A stretch of 64,000 bases of DNA from JACVRX01 sp963831385 (GCA_963831385.1 CAWHPW010000012.1:245280-309279), one strand, 5' to 3'. Positions 43,606-52,634 are shown, counted from the stretch's first letter. Translations and numbers: made by a program. The notes: generated by a model not told the origin, from the letters alone.

Positions 43606-43818
43606 ATGACTGCGACGACTGACGTCGAACCGAAACTGAGGAGTACGGAAATGAGTCTCATGTATGAAGCACTCGCCCGCGCGCAGCATAGCCAGCGTGT
43701 CGCGGAGGCGGAGTGGGAACGCCCGTCCCTCCGCCCGTCGGTCCCGCCCACTGCCCTCCGTGCAGGATGGGGCAGTGGACGAGCTTGCTCGAGCGGTCGA
43801 GGCATTGACCGCTGCTGA
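43606..43818 (+). CDS. small hypothetical protein downstream of whiB7
   Basis: A frame of 70 residues from ATG 43606. The stretch MSLMYEALARAQHSQRVAEAE resembles a family of very small actinobacterial proteins that begin in that way and continue with a basic helix. Here the rest (PSLRPSVPPTALRAGWGSG) does not look like such a helix, so the C-terminal half may be out of frame. An ATG at 43651 would start exactly at MSLMYEA. It overlaps the next gene start by 44 bp. The function is unknown. Confidence 0.5.
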   Translation: MTATTDVEPKLRSTEMSLMYEALARAQHSQRVAEAEWERPSLRPSVPPTALRAGWGSGRACSSGRGIDRC

Positions 43819-45260
43819 GTTGGCCGAGATCGTCGACTTGGTCGCGTGGCCGGATCGCGAGGGCGGCGTCATGGTGGCCAACGCGGGCGGTATGGCACGG
43901 CTCCGCCTGGATGAGCCGGCCGACGTGGTCGACGGGGTGAATCCCGTCGCCGATCAAAATCCGATGGCATTTCTGCCGTACGAAGGGGAGCTTGCCGATC
44001 CATCGCCGCCGAATGCCCGCAATGCGTACCCATACGCAACAGAGCGGCTGCTGGCGTTCTTTGCCGACGACGGTCGCGCGCCCGACGTCGTGGTCATGCA
44101 TAGCCCACGCCACTACTTTCCGGAGGTCGGCGGGCACTTAGGCGAGCACGGCAGTCTCGACGTCGTGCAGTCGCGCGCTCCGCTGCTGGTGTCCGGCGCC
44201 GGCGTCACAGCGTCCGGTCTGGTCGACGGGCACGCCCGGCTACGCGACGTCGGCCCGACGCTCGCGTGGCTGTGCGGCGTCGATCCCGATGACGACACGG
44301 GTCGGTTGGTCGACGGTGCAGGTGTACCGCTCGACGGCGTCGTGCTCGACGGACTCGTCGCAGCGTCAGGCGCGCTGGGTGGTCGGTGTGCTGTGGGACG
44401 GGGCCCACTGCGGCGACCTGCTGCATCTGGCCGCCGAGGGCGAACTGCCGGCCGTCGCCAGGCTCCTGGATCGTGGCTGTGCGCTGCGTGGTGGGGCAGT
44501 TGCCGAGTTCCCCAGCGTGACGCTGACCAATCACACGTCGATCCTGACCGGCGTCGGACCCGGCCGGCATGGCGTTCTCGGCAACCGGTTCTACGACCGC
44601 GACGCTCACCGCTCGGTCAACACAAACGACGCGACGACCTGGCACCGGACCGCCGAGTGGCTGCGGCCAGGCGTCACCACTGTGTTCGAGTTAGTTCGAA
44701 GATCTCATCCCTCGGCACCGACGGCGTGCGTCAACGAACCGGTTGATCGCGGCGCGGACTACTCGACGATGCAGCTCATCCGCGATACCGGCGCGGCTGA
44801 TGGAGCAACGAGCCTGGCCAGCGCTCTGCCCGACCCGGCTGCCTCGATCCACCTGCACAACCGGGCCCACGTCGCGGACGGGTACTACGCATGGGCAACG
44901 CAGGTCGATGACGCCGGTCTAGACCAGGTGCTGACGCTGTGGAACCGCCCGTCCAGTGCGCCCTTGCTGACCTGGTGGTCGAGTTCGGTGACCGATGCCG
45001 GCCATCACGCCGGTGGGCCCCGATCGGAGATCGCGCAGGACTCATTGCGCGACGCCGATCACCGGCTGGGTGCCTTTCTCGATCATCTCGACTGGCTCGG
45101 CATGGCGGATGACGTGATCGTCATCCTCACGGCGGACCATGGCTTCGAGGGGGCCGACCCGGACTGTCGCGGAAGTTGGGACGGTGCTCTTCGTACGGCT
45201 GGGGTTTCGTTCCGCGACGAAGGTCCTGGCTTCCTCTACCTGGGGGAGAATTGGTCATGA
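43775..45260 (+). pseudogene. alkaline phosphatase family protein with one frameshift
   Basis: Two frames together make one phosphatase/phosphodiesterase-like protein. The first, from GTG 43775, runs through MAFLPYEGELADPSPPNAR and FPEVGGHLGEHGSLDVVQSR to about 44370. The second continues ARWVVGVLWDGAHCGDLL, FPSVTLTNHTSILTGVGPG, TDAGHHAGGP and VIVILTADHGFEG, which carry the metal-binding Asp and His residues, to 45260. The junction is at 44370-44380 within GCGCGCTGGGT, where one extra C would explain the shift. The rest is undamaged, so this may be a sequencing error or a recent mutation. Confidence 0.8.
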
Positions 45261-45421
45261 GCGTGCGATGTGACAACTGTGGCGCACTCGCCGGTGCCGA
45301 CGACGCGTTGCTCGGATGGGTGACGAGCGTCGAAGACGGGGAAATGCGGCGGTACTGCGACAGGTGCGCCCGGGAGAACGCCCGGGCGATCGAGGCGCGG
45401 CTCGATCCGCTGTGGTGGTGA
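45257..45421 (+). CDS. small zinc-ribbon protein
   Basis: A protein of 54 residues from ATG 45257, which overlaps the phosphatase stop by four bases (ATGA). CDNCGALAGADDALLGW and the pair CDRCAREN form a likely zinc ribbon, with a helical C-terminus ending LDPLWW. It is probably co-translated with the gene upstream. The function is unknown. Confidence 0.65.
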   Translation: MSVRCDNCGALAGADDALLGWVTSVEDGEMRRYCDRCARENARAIEARLDPLWW

Positions 45422-45446
45422 GCCGCCCTGCGTGTGGACTTCCTGG

Positions 45447-46754
45447 CTACGCGAATCCGGGCAGCCACCGCTCGAGCTCGGCCCGGAATGGCGCCTCGCA
45501 GTCGAGTTGAGACAGGACGCCCAGCCCGCCGATCCAGACCCGGTGGATGAGTAGGTAGGACGGCGGCAGGTTGAGCTTGAGTCCGACCGTATAGCCCGGA
45601 CGACGCGGGTCGTTGATGCGGGAGAACTGTTCGCGCATCCACGCTCGGTTGAAGTGGAATGACTCGACCGCGGCCGGCTCCAGGAACGGTGCCAGGTAGT
45701 CGTATACCTCCTCCGGCTCGAGCCGGATATGCGGTTTGACGAACCCCTCGTCGCGCAGCCCGTCCAGCATCTCGTCAGCTTTGCCGGCCAGCGCCCGCTT
45801 CATCAGCTCGCCGATCGAACGGGGAAGTCCCTCCGGGAGCCGGGCAACCGCGCCGTAGTCGAGGACTCCCAGCCGGCCGTCCGGGGTGATCCGGTAGTTG
45901 CCCGGATGCGGGTCGGCATGCAGAAGGCCCGCGCGTTCCGGACCCGAGAACAGAAACCGGACGTAGAGCAGTCCGGCTCGGTCCCGCTCCTGCTTGGAGC
46001 CGGCCAGGATGATGTCCGCGAGTGGACGCCCGTCGACCCATTGCGACACCAGCACACGCTCGGTGCCTTCGACCAGTGTCGGTACGACGAATTCGGGATC
46101 GTCGGCATAGGCGAAGGCGAACCCGTCCTGGGCATCCGCTTCCATCCGGTAGTCGAGCTCTTCGACGACCCGGTCCTTGAGCTCGTCGAGCAGCGGGCGC
46201 ACATCGAGGCCGGGCACCAGGGCACCGATCACCCGGCCGAGCCGGGATACCTGGTTCAGGTCCGATCGCAGCGCTTCGTTCGCGCCCGGATACTGCAGCT
46301 TGACCGCGACGTCGCGACCGTCCCGCCAGATTGCCCGGTGCACTTGGCCGATCGACGCCGCTGCGGCGGGCACGTCGTCGAACTCCTGGAACTTGCGCCG
46401 CCAGTGGGACCCGAATTCCTCCCGCAGCACACCGTGCACGACCTTGGCGGGCATCGGCGGTGCCGCGTCCTGGAGCTTGGTGAGTGACGCCCGGTACGGG
46501 CCGGCGAACTCCTCTGGCAACGCGGCCTCGAAGATCGACATCGCCTGCCCGAACTTCATCGCACCGCCTTTGAGCTCGCCCAGGACCTTGAACACCTGGT
46601 CGGCGGTGCGCTGCTGGACCTCGGCCGCGACGAGCTCGGCCGGCCGGCCGCCGATGCGCTTGCCCAGCCCGAGCGTCGCCCGGCCGGCGATACCGAGCGG
46701 CAGTGCGGCGAGCTTGGCTGTGCGCGTCACGGCCTTGCGCGGGAGGTCGGTCAC
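45447..46754 (-). CDS. ABC1/AarF (UbiB-like) atypical kinase
   Basis: About 435 residues. Features of the UbiB family are intact: KxGQ motif in GGAMKFGQAMSIFE, the Ala-rich loop AAASIGQVHRAIW, the ATP lysine in DVAVKLQYPG, LLHADPHPGNYRI for the catalytic loop, and GVLDYGAVA for the DFG equivalent. Such proteins are ATPases linked to isoprenoid lipid metabolism; the mycobacterial homologue beside whiB7 is implicated in intrinsic macrolide tolerance. GTG 46754 gives a family-like length, with AGGAG 11 bp upstream; ATG 46808 is an alternative. Confidence 0.88.
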   Translation of the reverse strand: MTDLPRKAVTRTAKLAALPLGIAGRATLGLGKRIGGRPAELVAAEVQQRTADQVFKVLGELKGGAMKFGQAMSIFEAALPEEFAGPYRASLTKLQDAAPPMPAKVVHGVLREEFGSHWRRKFQEFDDVPAAAASIGQVHRAIWRDGRDVAVKLQYPGANEALRSDLNQVSRLGRVIGALVPGLDVRPLLDELKDRVVEELDYRMEADAQDGFAFAYADDPEFVVPTLVEGTERVLVSQWVDGRPLADIILAGSKQERDRAGLLYVRFLFSGPERAGLLHADPHPGNYRITPDGRLGVLDYGAVARLPEGLPRSIGELMKRALAGKADEMLDGLRDEGFVKPHIRLEPEEVYDYLAPFLEPAAVESFHFNRAWMREQFSRINDPRRPGYTVGLKLNLPPSYLLIHRVWIGGLGVLSQLDCEAPFRAELERWLPGFA

Positions 46755-46885
46755 CCGGCCATTGTCTCCTGCGCGGTTGGTCGCGGCTTCCACCGAGGCC
46801 TGTTCCATGATCGAGTGTGCTGAGGTTGCGCGAATCACCCGGCGGGTAGCGCGACGTGTGAACAGTCTGTGGGTGCGAGGGAGCC

Positions 46886-48401
46886 ATGGCGCTGCGATTC
46901 GTCGTACAGCGACATCGGGCCCGGCGCCTGCACTACGACCTTCGGTTCGAGATCGACGGCGTCCTGGCCAGCTGGGCCGTGCCAAGGGGCCCGACGCTGG
47001 ATCCGCGGGCCAAGCGAACCGCCGTGCATGTCGACGATCACCCCATGGAGTACTTCGACTTCGAGGGCGTGATCCCGAGTGGCGAGTACGGCGGTGGCGA
47101 CGTGATCGTGTGGGACCTCGGCACCTGGGAACCACGCGGCACTGACGACCCGGCCGCTGCAGTGGCCGCGGGCGAACTGCACGCTGAGGTCTACGGCCAC
47201 AAGCTGCGCGGCCGGCTGGTGCTGGTCCGCCGTGACCGGCCGGGAGCTGGCTCCCGGAGCGGCCGCGAGCAGTGGCTCCTCATCCACAAGCGCGACGAGC
47301 ATGCGGTCGATGGCTGGGATGCGGAAGACCATCCCCGATCCGTGCTCAGCGGTCGCACCAACGACGAGGTCAAGTCCGATCCAGACCGGATGTGGCGCTC
47401 GGACCTGCCCGCAGCCGAGGCGTCCATCGCGCTACGCCCGTCGGTGGTCCCTGAGCTGAGCGCAGAGGAACTTGCTGAACTCGACGCACTCGGGCAGAAC
47501 GGAAAGTGGGAGGTGTTCGGCCGAACGCTGCGGCTGACCAATCTGGACAAGGTGCTGTTTCCCGGTCGTTCCCGTGAGCCGGCGGTGACCAAGCGCGAGT
47601 TCGTCCGTTACGCGGCACAGATCGCGCCCGTCGTGCTGCCGTATCTCGCCGGACGTCCATTGAACTTGCACCGCTACCCGAACGGCGCGGGGGCGAAAGG
47701 CTTCTGGCCCAAGCAGGTTCCTCACCATGCTCCCGAGTGGCTATCGCGCTGGGAGAACCCAGAGGCTGACCCGGGCGAGACGACGACGTACCTGGTGGCA
47801 AACGAGCCGGCCGCGCTGGTGTGGGTGGCGAATTTCGGCGCACTGGAGTGGCATGCGTGGACGTCGCGGACCGACGCTCCGCACCGACCCACGTATGCGT
47901 TGATCGACCTCGACCCAGGTGAGGCCACGACCTGGGACGACATGCTCACGTTGGCCCGCCTGTACCGCACCGCGTTGGAGCACCTCGGCATTCGCGCGCA
48001 GCCCAAACTCAGCGGACGGCGCGGAATCCAGATCTGGATTCCCCTCACCCGTGGCCCTACGTTCGCCGAGACGCGGGCGCTGGGTCGAACGGTTGTCACA
48101 CACCGTCTCCGCGGTGGTGCCGGAACTGGTGAGCTGGAAATGGGAGGTGCGCGAACGTGGCGGACAGGCCCGGCTCGACTACACCCAGAACGCCATCAAC
48201 AAGACGCTGATCGCTCCCTACAGTCCGCGGGCCGCCGCAGGAGCCCCGGTTTCCGCTCCCATTTCGTGGGACGAGCTCGACGATCCTGCACTGCGACCGG
48301 ATGCCGTCACGATCCGGACGGTATTCGACCGGCTGGCCGAGCGGGGCGATCTGTTCCGGCCGGTGCTGGTCGGTGAGCAGACCCTGCCGAAGCTTCGGTG
48401 A
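46886..48401 (+). pseudogene. LigD-type phosphoesterase-polymerase (PE-Pol) protein with one frameshift
   Basis: The N-terminal 3'-phosphoesterase domain (RRARRLHYDLRFEIDGVL, HPMEYFDFEGVIPSGEYGGG) is followed by the primase-like polymerase domain: TNLDKVLFPG, YPNGAGAKGFWPKQVP and IDLDPGEATTWDD with the metal aspartates, then KLSGRRGIQIWIPL. At 48075-48085 (GGGCGCTGGGT) the frame shifts by one base. The correct continuation, WVERLSHTV and LDYTQNAINKTLIAPYSPR, lies in the next frame and ends at 48401. No ligase domain and no Ku gene are present. In bacterial end joining this polymerase fills gaps with ribonucleotides. ATG 46886 has GAGGGAG upstream. Confidence 0.82.
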
Positions 48402-48483
48402 TGTGGGCTCCGCTCCGCAGCCGATTGCGCAGCGCCGCCCGCCCGCGTGAACCGGCCGGATCCGGCCTCGCCAAGATTCCGAG

Positions 48484-48589
48484 CGTGGGCGGTGGCCGGA
48501 TGCGGCAGCGGGCGTCTAAAGAGCGATCTGTGGCATGCATCACCGCCACAGATCGCGGAGCCCGCAGAGCATCCGGCCATCCGCCCACG
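48484..48589 (-). repeat. structured intergenic element, copy 1
   Basis: Read on the minus strand from 48589: an outer stem of about 20 bp, GCGGGC, TCC, the upper arm GCGATCTGTGGC, a ten-base loop, GCCACAGATCGC, TCTTTAGAC, GCCCGC, and the outer arm again. It begins ten nt after the stop codon of the minus-strand ThiF-like gene. A second copy with the same layout but different stem sequence lies at 54205-54314. No U-tract follows. Confidence 0.8.
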
Positions 48590-48598
48590 CGGCCGCGC

Positions 48599-49627
48599 TC
48601 AGGCGGCCCAGGTGCAGCCGCAGGCGGGGTGCGGGCGCCAGCTTCGACGTCGCGGCATCCCGAACGGCAGCGAGGTCTCCACGGTGCCGTCCACGGTCGC
48701 CGGGACGAATCCGTCGAGATGGGCCAGGACTTGCTGGGCGGCGAGTGCCGCGACCAGCGCGGCGAGGGAGAGGTCGCAGGCCGCGACGCCCGGGAGACGA
48801 CCGCCGGCTTGGGCCAGAACCCGCGGCCAGGCCGGGTCACGGTCGGTCCGGTGCATGTCGTGGCAGCGCAGGCAGGAAGACCGCCCGGGCAGGACAAGTG
48901 GCCCGACCACGCCGGTGGTCTCGATCACGCAGGCGGTGAGGTGGGGGATACCGAGGCGAAGCAGGGCGCCAGCGTCATCGCGGGCCATGTCGGCGACGGG
49001 AGCCAGCACGACCAGGTCCGGGCCGTCACCAGGCCGGTCTGGCACGTCGGGCAGGGTCGCTGACACGGCCAAGCCGCGGGGCAGTCCGGCATCGTCCGGG
49101 CTCAACCCGCCGGGCATGACGTCGTGGGCTGTAGTCCGGCCGAAATCCTCGACGCTGATGTGACCAACGCCGGCCGCCGAGAGGAGCCGCGCGATCGTCG
49201 CACCGATCCTGCCGGCGCCTCGTACCTCGACATGGGCCTGCCGCCGAGCAGCCAGCGGGTCGGCAATGTCTTCCGGGGTGCCCGCATCGCCAGGGTCAGC
49301 CGCCGCGCCGAGCAGGCTGCGGCTGGCCCGGTCCGGGGCGAGAGCATCGTGGGGGTCGCTGAGTTGGACGCGATCACCGTCGACCAGCACGTCTGCGGCG
49401 CTGAGAATCTCGACCAACCGATCCGCTACGAAGGCGCTGCCGCCGACCTGCTCGGCGATTGCCCGAAGCGCGCCGATATCGCGGACTCCGTCCATGGCGC
49501 GGAGCACAGCAGCTTCAGCGGGGCCGACCCCGGTCAGCACGACCGCGCGCGTTGCGTCGAGCCCTACCTGAACGGTGCTCGAGTCTCGCCAGACCCGGGC
49601 CAGCGCGGGATGAACGAGGGGGCGCAC
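48599..49627 (-). CDS. ThiF-like (cyclodehydratase-related) protein
   Basis: A protein of 342 residues. The N-terminal 100 residues resemble a winged-helix peptide-binding domain (VVLTGVGPAEAAVLRAMDG). The second part is a Rossmann-type E1-like fold with VRGAGRIGATIARLLSAAGVGHISVED, then VVGPLVLPGRSSCLRCHDMHR and a CGC near the end. Conserved actinobacterial members next to uvrD2/whiB7 are annotated as bacteriocin cyclodehydratase-like, but no YcaO gene or precursor peptide is recognised here. GTG 49627 has GGAGG at six bases. The function is unknown. Confidence 0.75.
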   Translation of the reverse strand: MRPLVHPALARVWRDSSTVQVGLDATRAVVLTGVGPAEAAVLRAMDGVRDIGALRAIAEQVGGSAFVADRLVEILSAADVLVDGDRVQLSDPHDALAPDRASRSLLGAAADPGDAGTPEDIADPLAARRQAHVEVRGAGRIGATIARLLSAAGVGHISVEDFGRTTAHDVMPGGLSPDDAGLPRGLAVSATLPDVPDRPGDGPDLVVLAPVADMARDDAGALLRLGIPHLTACVIETTGVVGPLVLPGRSSCLRCHDMHRTDRDPAWPRVLAQAGGRLPGVAACDLSLAALVAALAAQQVLAHLDGFVPATVDGTVETSLPFGMPRRRSWRPHPACGCTWAA

Positions 49628-49751
49628 GGCAGACCTCCACGACGATTCCCAGCCGGACCAGGCACGTCGACATCATGCCCGCTTCGGCCTGGCTCAGGTC
49701 TTCGTCGTCCACAGCCGCCGAGGAGCGCCGCAGGTGACGGTGTCACGGCGA

Positions 49752-49780
49752 GGGGCGGCATCCGCCTGGGATGCCGCCCC
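49752..49780 (-). terminator. hairpin after the DUF5679 gene
   Basis: GGGGCGGCATCC pairs perfectly with GGATGCCGCCCC around a five-base loop. It lies 20 bp past the stop of the minus-strand DUF5679 gene. The T-run is short (GTGACACC on the minus strand), so it is a strong hairpin without a proper U-tract. Confidence 0.6.
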
Positions 49781-49799
49781 TGACCGTCGGTCGAGGTGC

Positions 49800-49970
49800 T
49801 CAGGCCTTGCCGAGAATGCGGTTGAGGTTCGTCGAACAGACCGGGCAGGTGGCCTTTGCCATCCGGGTGCCCTTGTCGTTGACGACCACGGGGCCGCTTG
49901 CCTCGCGCTTGGCCTTGCACTTCACGCAGTAGAACTCACCCGAGTAGGTCTCGGTGCCAATCTCGGCCAC
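49800..49970 (-). CDS. DUF5679 small zinc-binding protein
   Basis: A protein of 56 residues. It contains two CxxC pairs: FYCVKCKAKREA and ATCPVCSTNLNRILGK, separated by VVVNDKGTRMAK. This is the DUF5679 pattern, in which the second half often includes a C-P-x-C zinc knuckle. GTG 49970 has AGGAGG upstream with good spacing; the longer frame to 50021 is not needed. The function is unknown, though wide conservation in actinobacteria suggests an RNA- or ribosome-linked role. Confidence 0.85.
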   Translation of the reverse strand: MAEIGTETYSGEFYCVKCKAKREASGPVVVNDKGTRMAKATCPVCSTNLNRILGKA

Positions 49971-50107
49971 GATGGCCTCCTGTCTTCGTTCTCGGTCGGC
50001 GTCACACCATACGGCAGGCACTCGTCAGGGTCGGCTCAGGTCTACCCGCCGAGAACCCCTAAATCTAGACAAACCAGTCAATCAACCGGCTTTGCGGTTC
50101 CGATTTT

Positions 50108-50163
50108 CATGATCCACGGATGGTTTTGCGGGTCCTGGCCCCGACAATCATCCGTCGATCATG
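50108..50163. repeat. intergenic inverted repeat, CATGATC family, copy C
   Basis: CATGATCCACGGATG (50108-50122) pairs with CATCCGTCGATCATG (50149-50163) over 15 bp with one mismatch. The 26-base interior can form a small GGG/CCC stem. Unlike copies A and B it lies between divergent genes, so termination of the flanking genes is not its purpose. Confidence 0.7.
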
Positions 50164-50414
50164 GGTAATGACGGCGACTGCGGCACAGGTCGATGACCAA
50201 CCATGACGTACAGCCGGCCGTGCGGCGGTCTCAGCTGCAGGGTACCGAGACGACCGTACGGCCGGCATTGCGGCGGGTTCCCCCAGCCCGGTCGTCGCGG
50301 CCTGCACGCCTTCCCCGTGCGTGCGACCGGCCGGAATGACGGGGCCCGTCCTTCGAGACCGTAAAGGGGGACCGTAAGACGGTCAACGCAGTCGGCCGAC
50401 TTCCGTCCACTCCC

Positions 50415-50558
50415 TGTGGAAAACTCTGTGGACTACCTGTGCGACACGCCGCGCTCGGTTGTGGATCAGCGGTGGGCAAGGTGTTGAAAACGTGCGTACT
50501 CATGTGCGGATGCACGTGCTGGCCAGCATCGACGCTGTCCACCGGGTGTGGATGACAA
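50415..50558. promoter_or_regulatory. cluster of five DnaA-box-like sequences
   Basis: TGTGGAAAA (50415), TGTGGACTA (50427), TTGTGGATC (50459), TGTCCACCG (50536, opposite strand) and TGTGGATGA (50547) resemble the actinobacterial DnaA box TTGTCCACA or its complement with one to three mismatches. Five in 145 bp of a GC-rich genome is notable. There is no dnaA or dnaN gene and no AT-rich unwinding region, so this is not oriC. Confidence 0.3.
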
Positions 50559-50591
50559 GTTTTCGGCCGAGTTGGCCGGTACGGTTCGCGC

Positions 50592-51107
50592 ATGGACGAG
50601 CCCGTCGTCGAGGTCCGACGGTCAGCGCGCCGGCGTCGGACCGTGACGGCGTTCCGCGAGAACGGCCACATCGTCGTGTGTGTGCCGGCGCGGTTCAGCA
50701 AGGCGGAAGAGCAGCAGTGGGTCGACACCATGGTGCGGCGATTGGCCACCAAGGAAAGCCGCCGGCGGCCCAGCGACGCGCAATTGCTGGTCCGTGCCCG
50801 GGAACTCTCCCGGCGATATCTGGACGGGCGGGCCCAGCCGGTCACCGTGAGCTGGTCGGCGATACAGCAGGCTCGGTGGGGTTCCTGCACCCCGACCGAC
50901 GGGTCGATCCGGATCTCCGATCGGCTCCGCGGTGTGCCCCAGTGGGTGCTCGACTACGTGCTGGTGCACGAGCTTGCCCACCTGGTGATCGTCGACCATC
51001 GGCCGGAGTTCTGGGCATTGGTCGAGCGGTACCCCAGATCGGAGCGGGCTCGGGGCTTCCTCGACGGGCTCTCGCACGCGGCGGGTGGAGAGATCGAGGA
51101 GAACTGA
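50592..51107 (+). CDS. YgjP-like M48-type metallopeptidase
   Basis: A protein of 171 residues of the DUF45/YgjP family. The zinc site is HELAH in VLVHELAHLVIVDH, with the later HRPEFWALVERYP glutamate. Upstream, RWGSCTPTDGSIRISDRL is the conserved family segment. There is no signal peptide or membrane helix, so it is a cytoplasmic zinc metallopeptidase. The physiological substrate is unknown. It is convergent with the zincin-like gene, 22 bp apart. Confidence 0.85.
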   Translation: MDEPVVEVRRSARRRRTVTAFRENGHIVVCVPARFSKAEEQQWVDTMVRRLATKESRRRPSDAQLLVRARELSRRYLDGRAQPVTVSWSAIQQARWGSCTPTDGSIRISDRLRGVPQWVLDYVLVHELAHLVIVDHRPEFWALVERYPRSERARGFLDGLSHAAGGEIEEN

Positions 51108-51129
51108 CCCTGGCTGTCGCCGGAGTCGG

Positions 51130-52500
51130 TCATTCGGCCGGTGGTGCCTCGTCGTCGTTCGGAGACTCCTGCGGTGGGGAGTCCTCAAGAGCGGACATGT
51201 CGAGCTCGTCGCGGCCAAGGTAGGCGGAGGGATCGACCAGGTCATCGGCCGTGGGCAGCAGGTCCGGATGCGCCCAAACCCCGTCCCGCCCGTCGACGCC
51301 ACGCGCGTCGCGCACGGCGCTCCAGAAGGCCGACGCCTCGCGCAGCCGCCGCGGTCGCAACTCGAGCCCGACCAACGTGGCGAACGTCTGCTCCGCTGGG
51401 CCGCCGGTCGCCCGCCGGCGCCGCACCATCTCCCGCAGCCTCGGTGCTGAGGGCAGTCGTGCCTCCGTTGCCTGCGTCACCACGTCGTCGACCCAGCCTT
51501 CGACCAGGGCCAGCGCCAGCTCGAGCCGCTCCAGGGCTGCTTTCTGCTCGGGAGTCGTCGGCAGATCGAACAAGCCACCCTCGAGTGCCTCTTGGATCGC
51601 CTCGGGCCGCTGCGGGTCGATCTCTCGCAACGATGACTCGATCCGCTCGGTGTCGACGGAGATGTTGCGCGCGTACTCCTCGATCAGCGCAATCAGATGC
51701 GGGCGCAACCAGGGCGCATGCGCAAACAGGCGCAGATGTGCGATCTCGCGTAGGGCGAGATAGAGGGTGACGTCGCGTTCGTCGATGCCGAGGCCTTCGC
51801 CGAATGCGCGCACGTTGGCGGGCAGCAGCGCCGGATGCCCTTCGGCGAGCGGCAGGCCGATGTCTGCCGAGCCGACGACTTCGCTGGCGAGCTTGCCGAT
51901 GCCCTGGCCGACCTGCGCGCCCCACATCGAGACACCGACCTGCTGCATCATCCCGACCAACGGGCCGGCGGCCTGGGCCATCTCCGGCGGCAGCGCGTTG
52001 CCCATGGCCGTCGCCACCTTGGCAGCGACCGGTTCGACCAGGCCGCGCCAGGCCGTTTGCGTGCCCTCGACCCACTCCGCTCGGCTCCAGGTGCGCGGCG
52101 AGCCCCCCGTCGCCGGGAAAGAGGTGGCTTCGTCCAGCCAAGTGTCGGCCAGCCGAAAGGCATCTTCCACACTCCGCCGTTCGACCGCGCTGACCGACTT
52201 GTCGCCCGTCGCGGCGACGACCTGCCGTGCCGACTGGTTCGCGAGATCCCAATTCACCGGCCCGCCGGTCCACGAGAGCATCCGGCCGATCTGTTGCAGC
52301 ATGGCGCCGATGTCCGGTGCTCCGGCTCCGCCCGCGCCGAGAGCTCCGAACAGCTGGGACAACGGATCCTGCGGGCCGCTGGTCGGATCCGGGTCCGTCG
52401 CCTCGTCGTCGCTGGACCGCTGCGCCGGCACGCCCTCGGTGTCGTCGTCGGGCTTGTCCGGGTCGTCGCCGGGTCGGAAGCCGAATGGCACGTCGCTCAC
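51130..52500 (-). CDS. zincin-like conserved protein (DUF2342 family)
   Basis: A protein of 456 residues. The N-terminal 60 residues are acidic and disordered. The core contains QQIGRMLSWTGGPVNWD, VEPVAAKVATAMGNALP, VGMMQQVGVSMWGAQVGQ, and LREIAHLRLFAHAPWLRPHL, where the family has its E-x-x-H type putative metal motif instead of HExxH. The tail is acidic. Members are annotated as zinc-dependent metalloproteases or F420-associated, with no proven activity. GTG 52500 is chosen; the frame is open to 52845 as shadow. In mycobacteria the homologue sits next to the Lon-like PDZ gene, as here. Confidence 0.85.
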   Translation of the reverse strand: MSDVPFGFRPGDDPDKPDDDTEGVPAQRSSDDEATDPDPTSGPQDPLSQLFGALGAGGAGAPDIGAMLQQIGRMLSWTGGPVNWDLANQSARQVVAATGDKSVSAVERRSVEDAFRLADTWLDEATSFPATGGSPRTWSRAEWVEGTQTAWRGLVEPVAAKVATAMGNALPPEMAQAAGPLVGMMQQVGVSMWGAQVGQGIGKLASEVVGSADIGLPLAEGHPALLPANVRAFGEGLGIDERDVTLYLALREIAHLRLFAHAPWLRPHLIALIEEYARNISVDTERIESSLREIDPQRPEAIQEALEGGLFDLPTTPEQKAALERLELALALVEGWVDDVVTQATEARLPSAPRLREMVRRRRATGGPAEQTFATLVGLELRPRRLREASAFWSAVRDARGVDGRDGVWAHPDLLPTADDLVDPSAYLGRDELDMSALEDSPPQESPNDDEAPPAE

Positions 52501-52634
52501 GATTGAACCCCGAGCTCGACCGGCAGCAATACGAAGCGCCTCATGCCGTCCACGGTAGTAGGCAAATCCGTCACAGCAGATCCGCGCCGGCAGGAGGTTC
52601 GCGTTCGGCGCAACGCGTGAGTAGGTTCGCAATC

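Larger units (their letters stand above)
49971..50591. other. 621-bp divergent intergenic region
   Basis: No gene of convincing codon usage is found. The region holds palindrome copy C (50108-50163) and, closer to the peptidase gene, five TGTGGA-type boxes between 50415 and 50558. Frames on the minus strand here are Arg-rich shadows. It is unusually long for this compact stretch and must contain the promoters of both flanking genes. Confidence 0.5.

Noticed and set aside
48599..49627. A TOMM/bacteriocin biosynthetic cluster around the ThiF-like gene
   Set aside because: No YcaO, dehydrogenase, transporter or recognisable precursor gene is present nearby; conserved synteny suggests a housekeeping role.
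50415..50558. Chromosomal replication origin
   Set aside because: No dnaA, dnaN or AT-rich unwinding region is near; boxes are imperfect.
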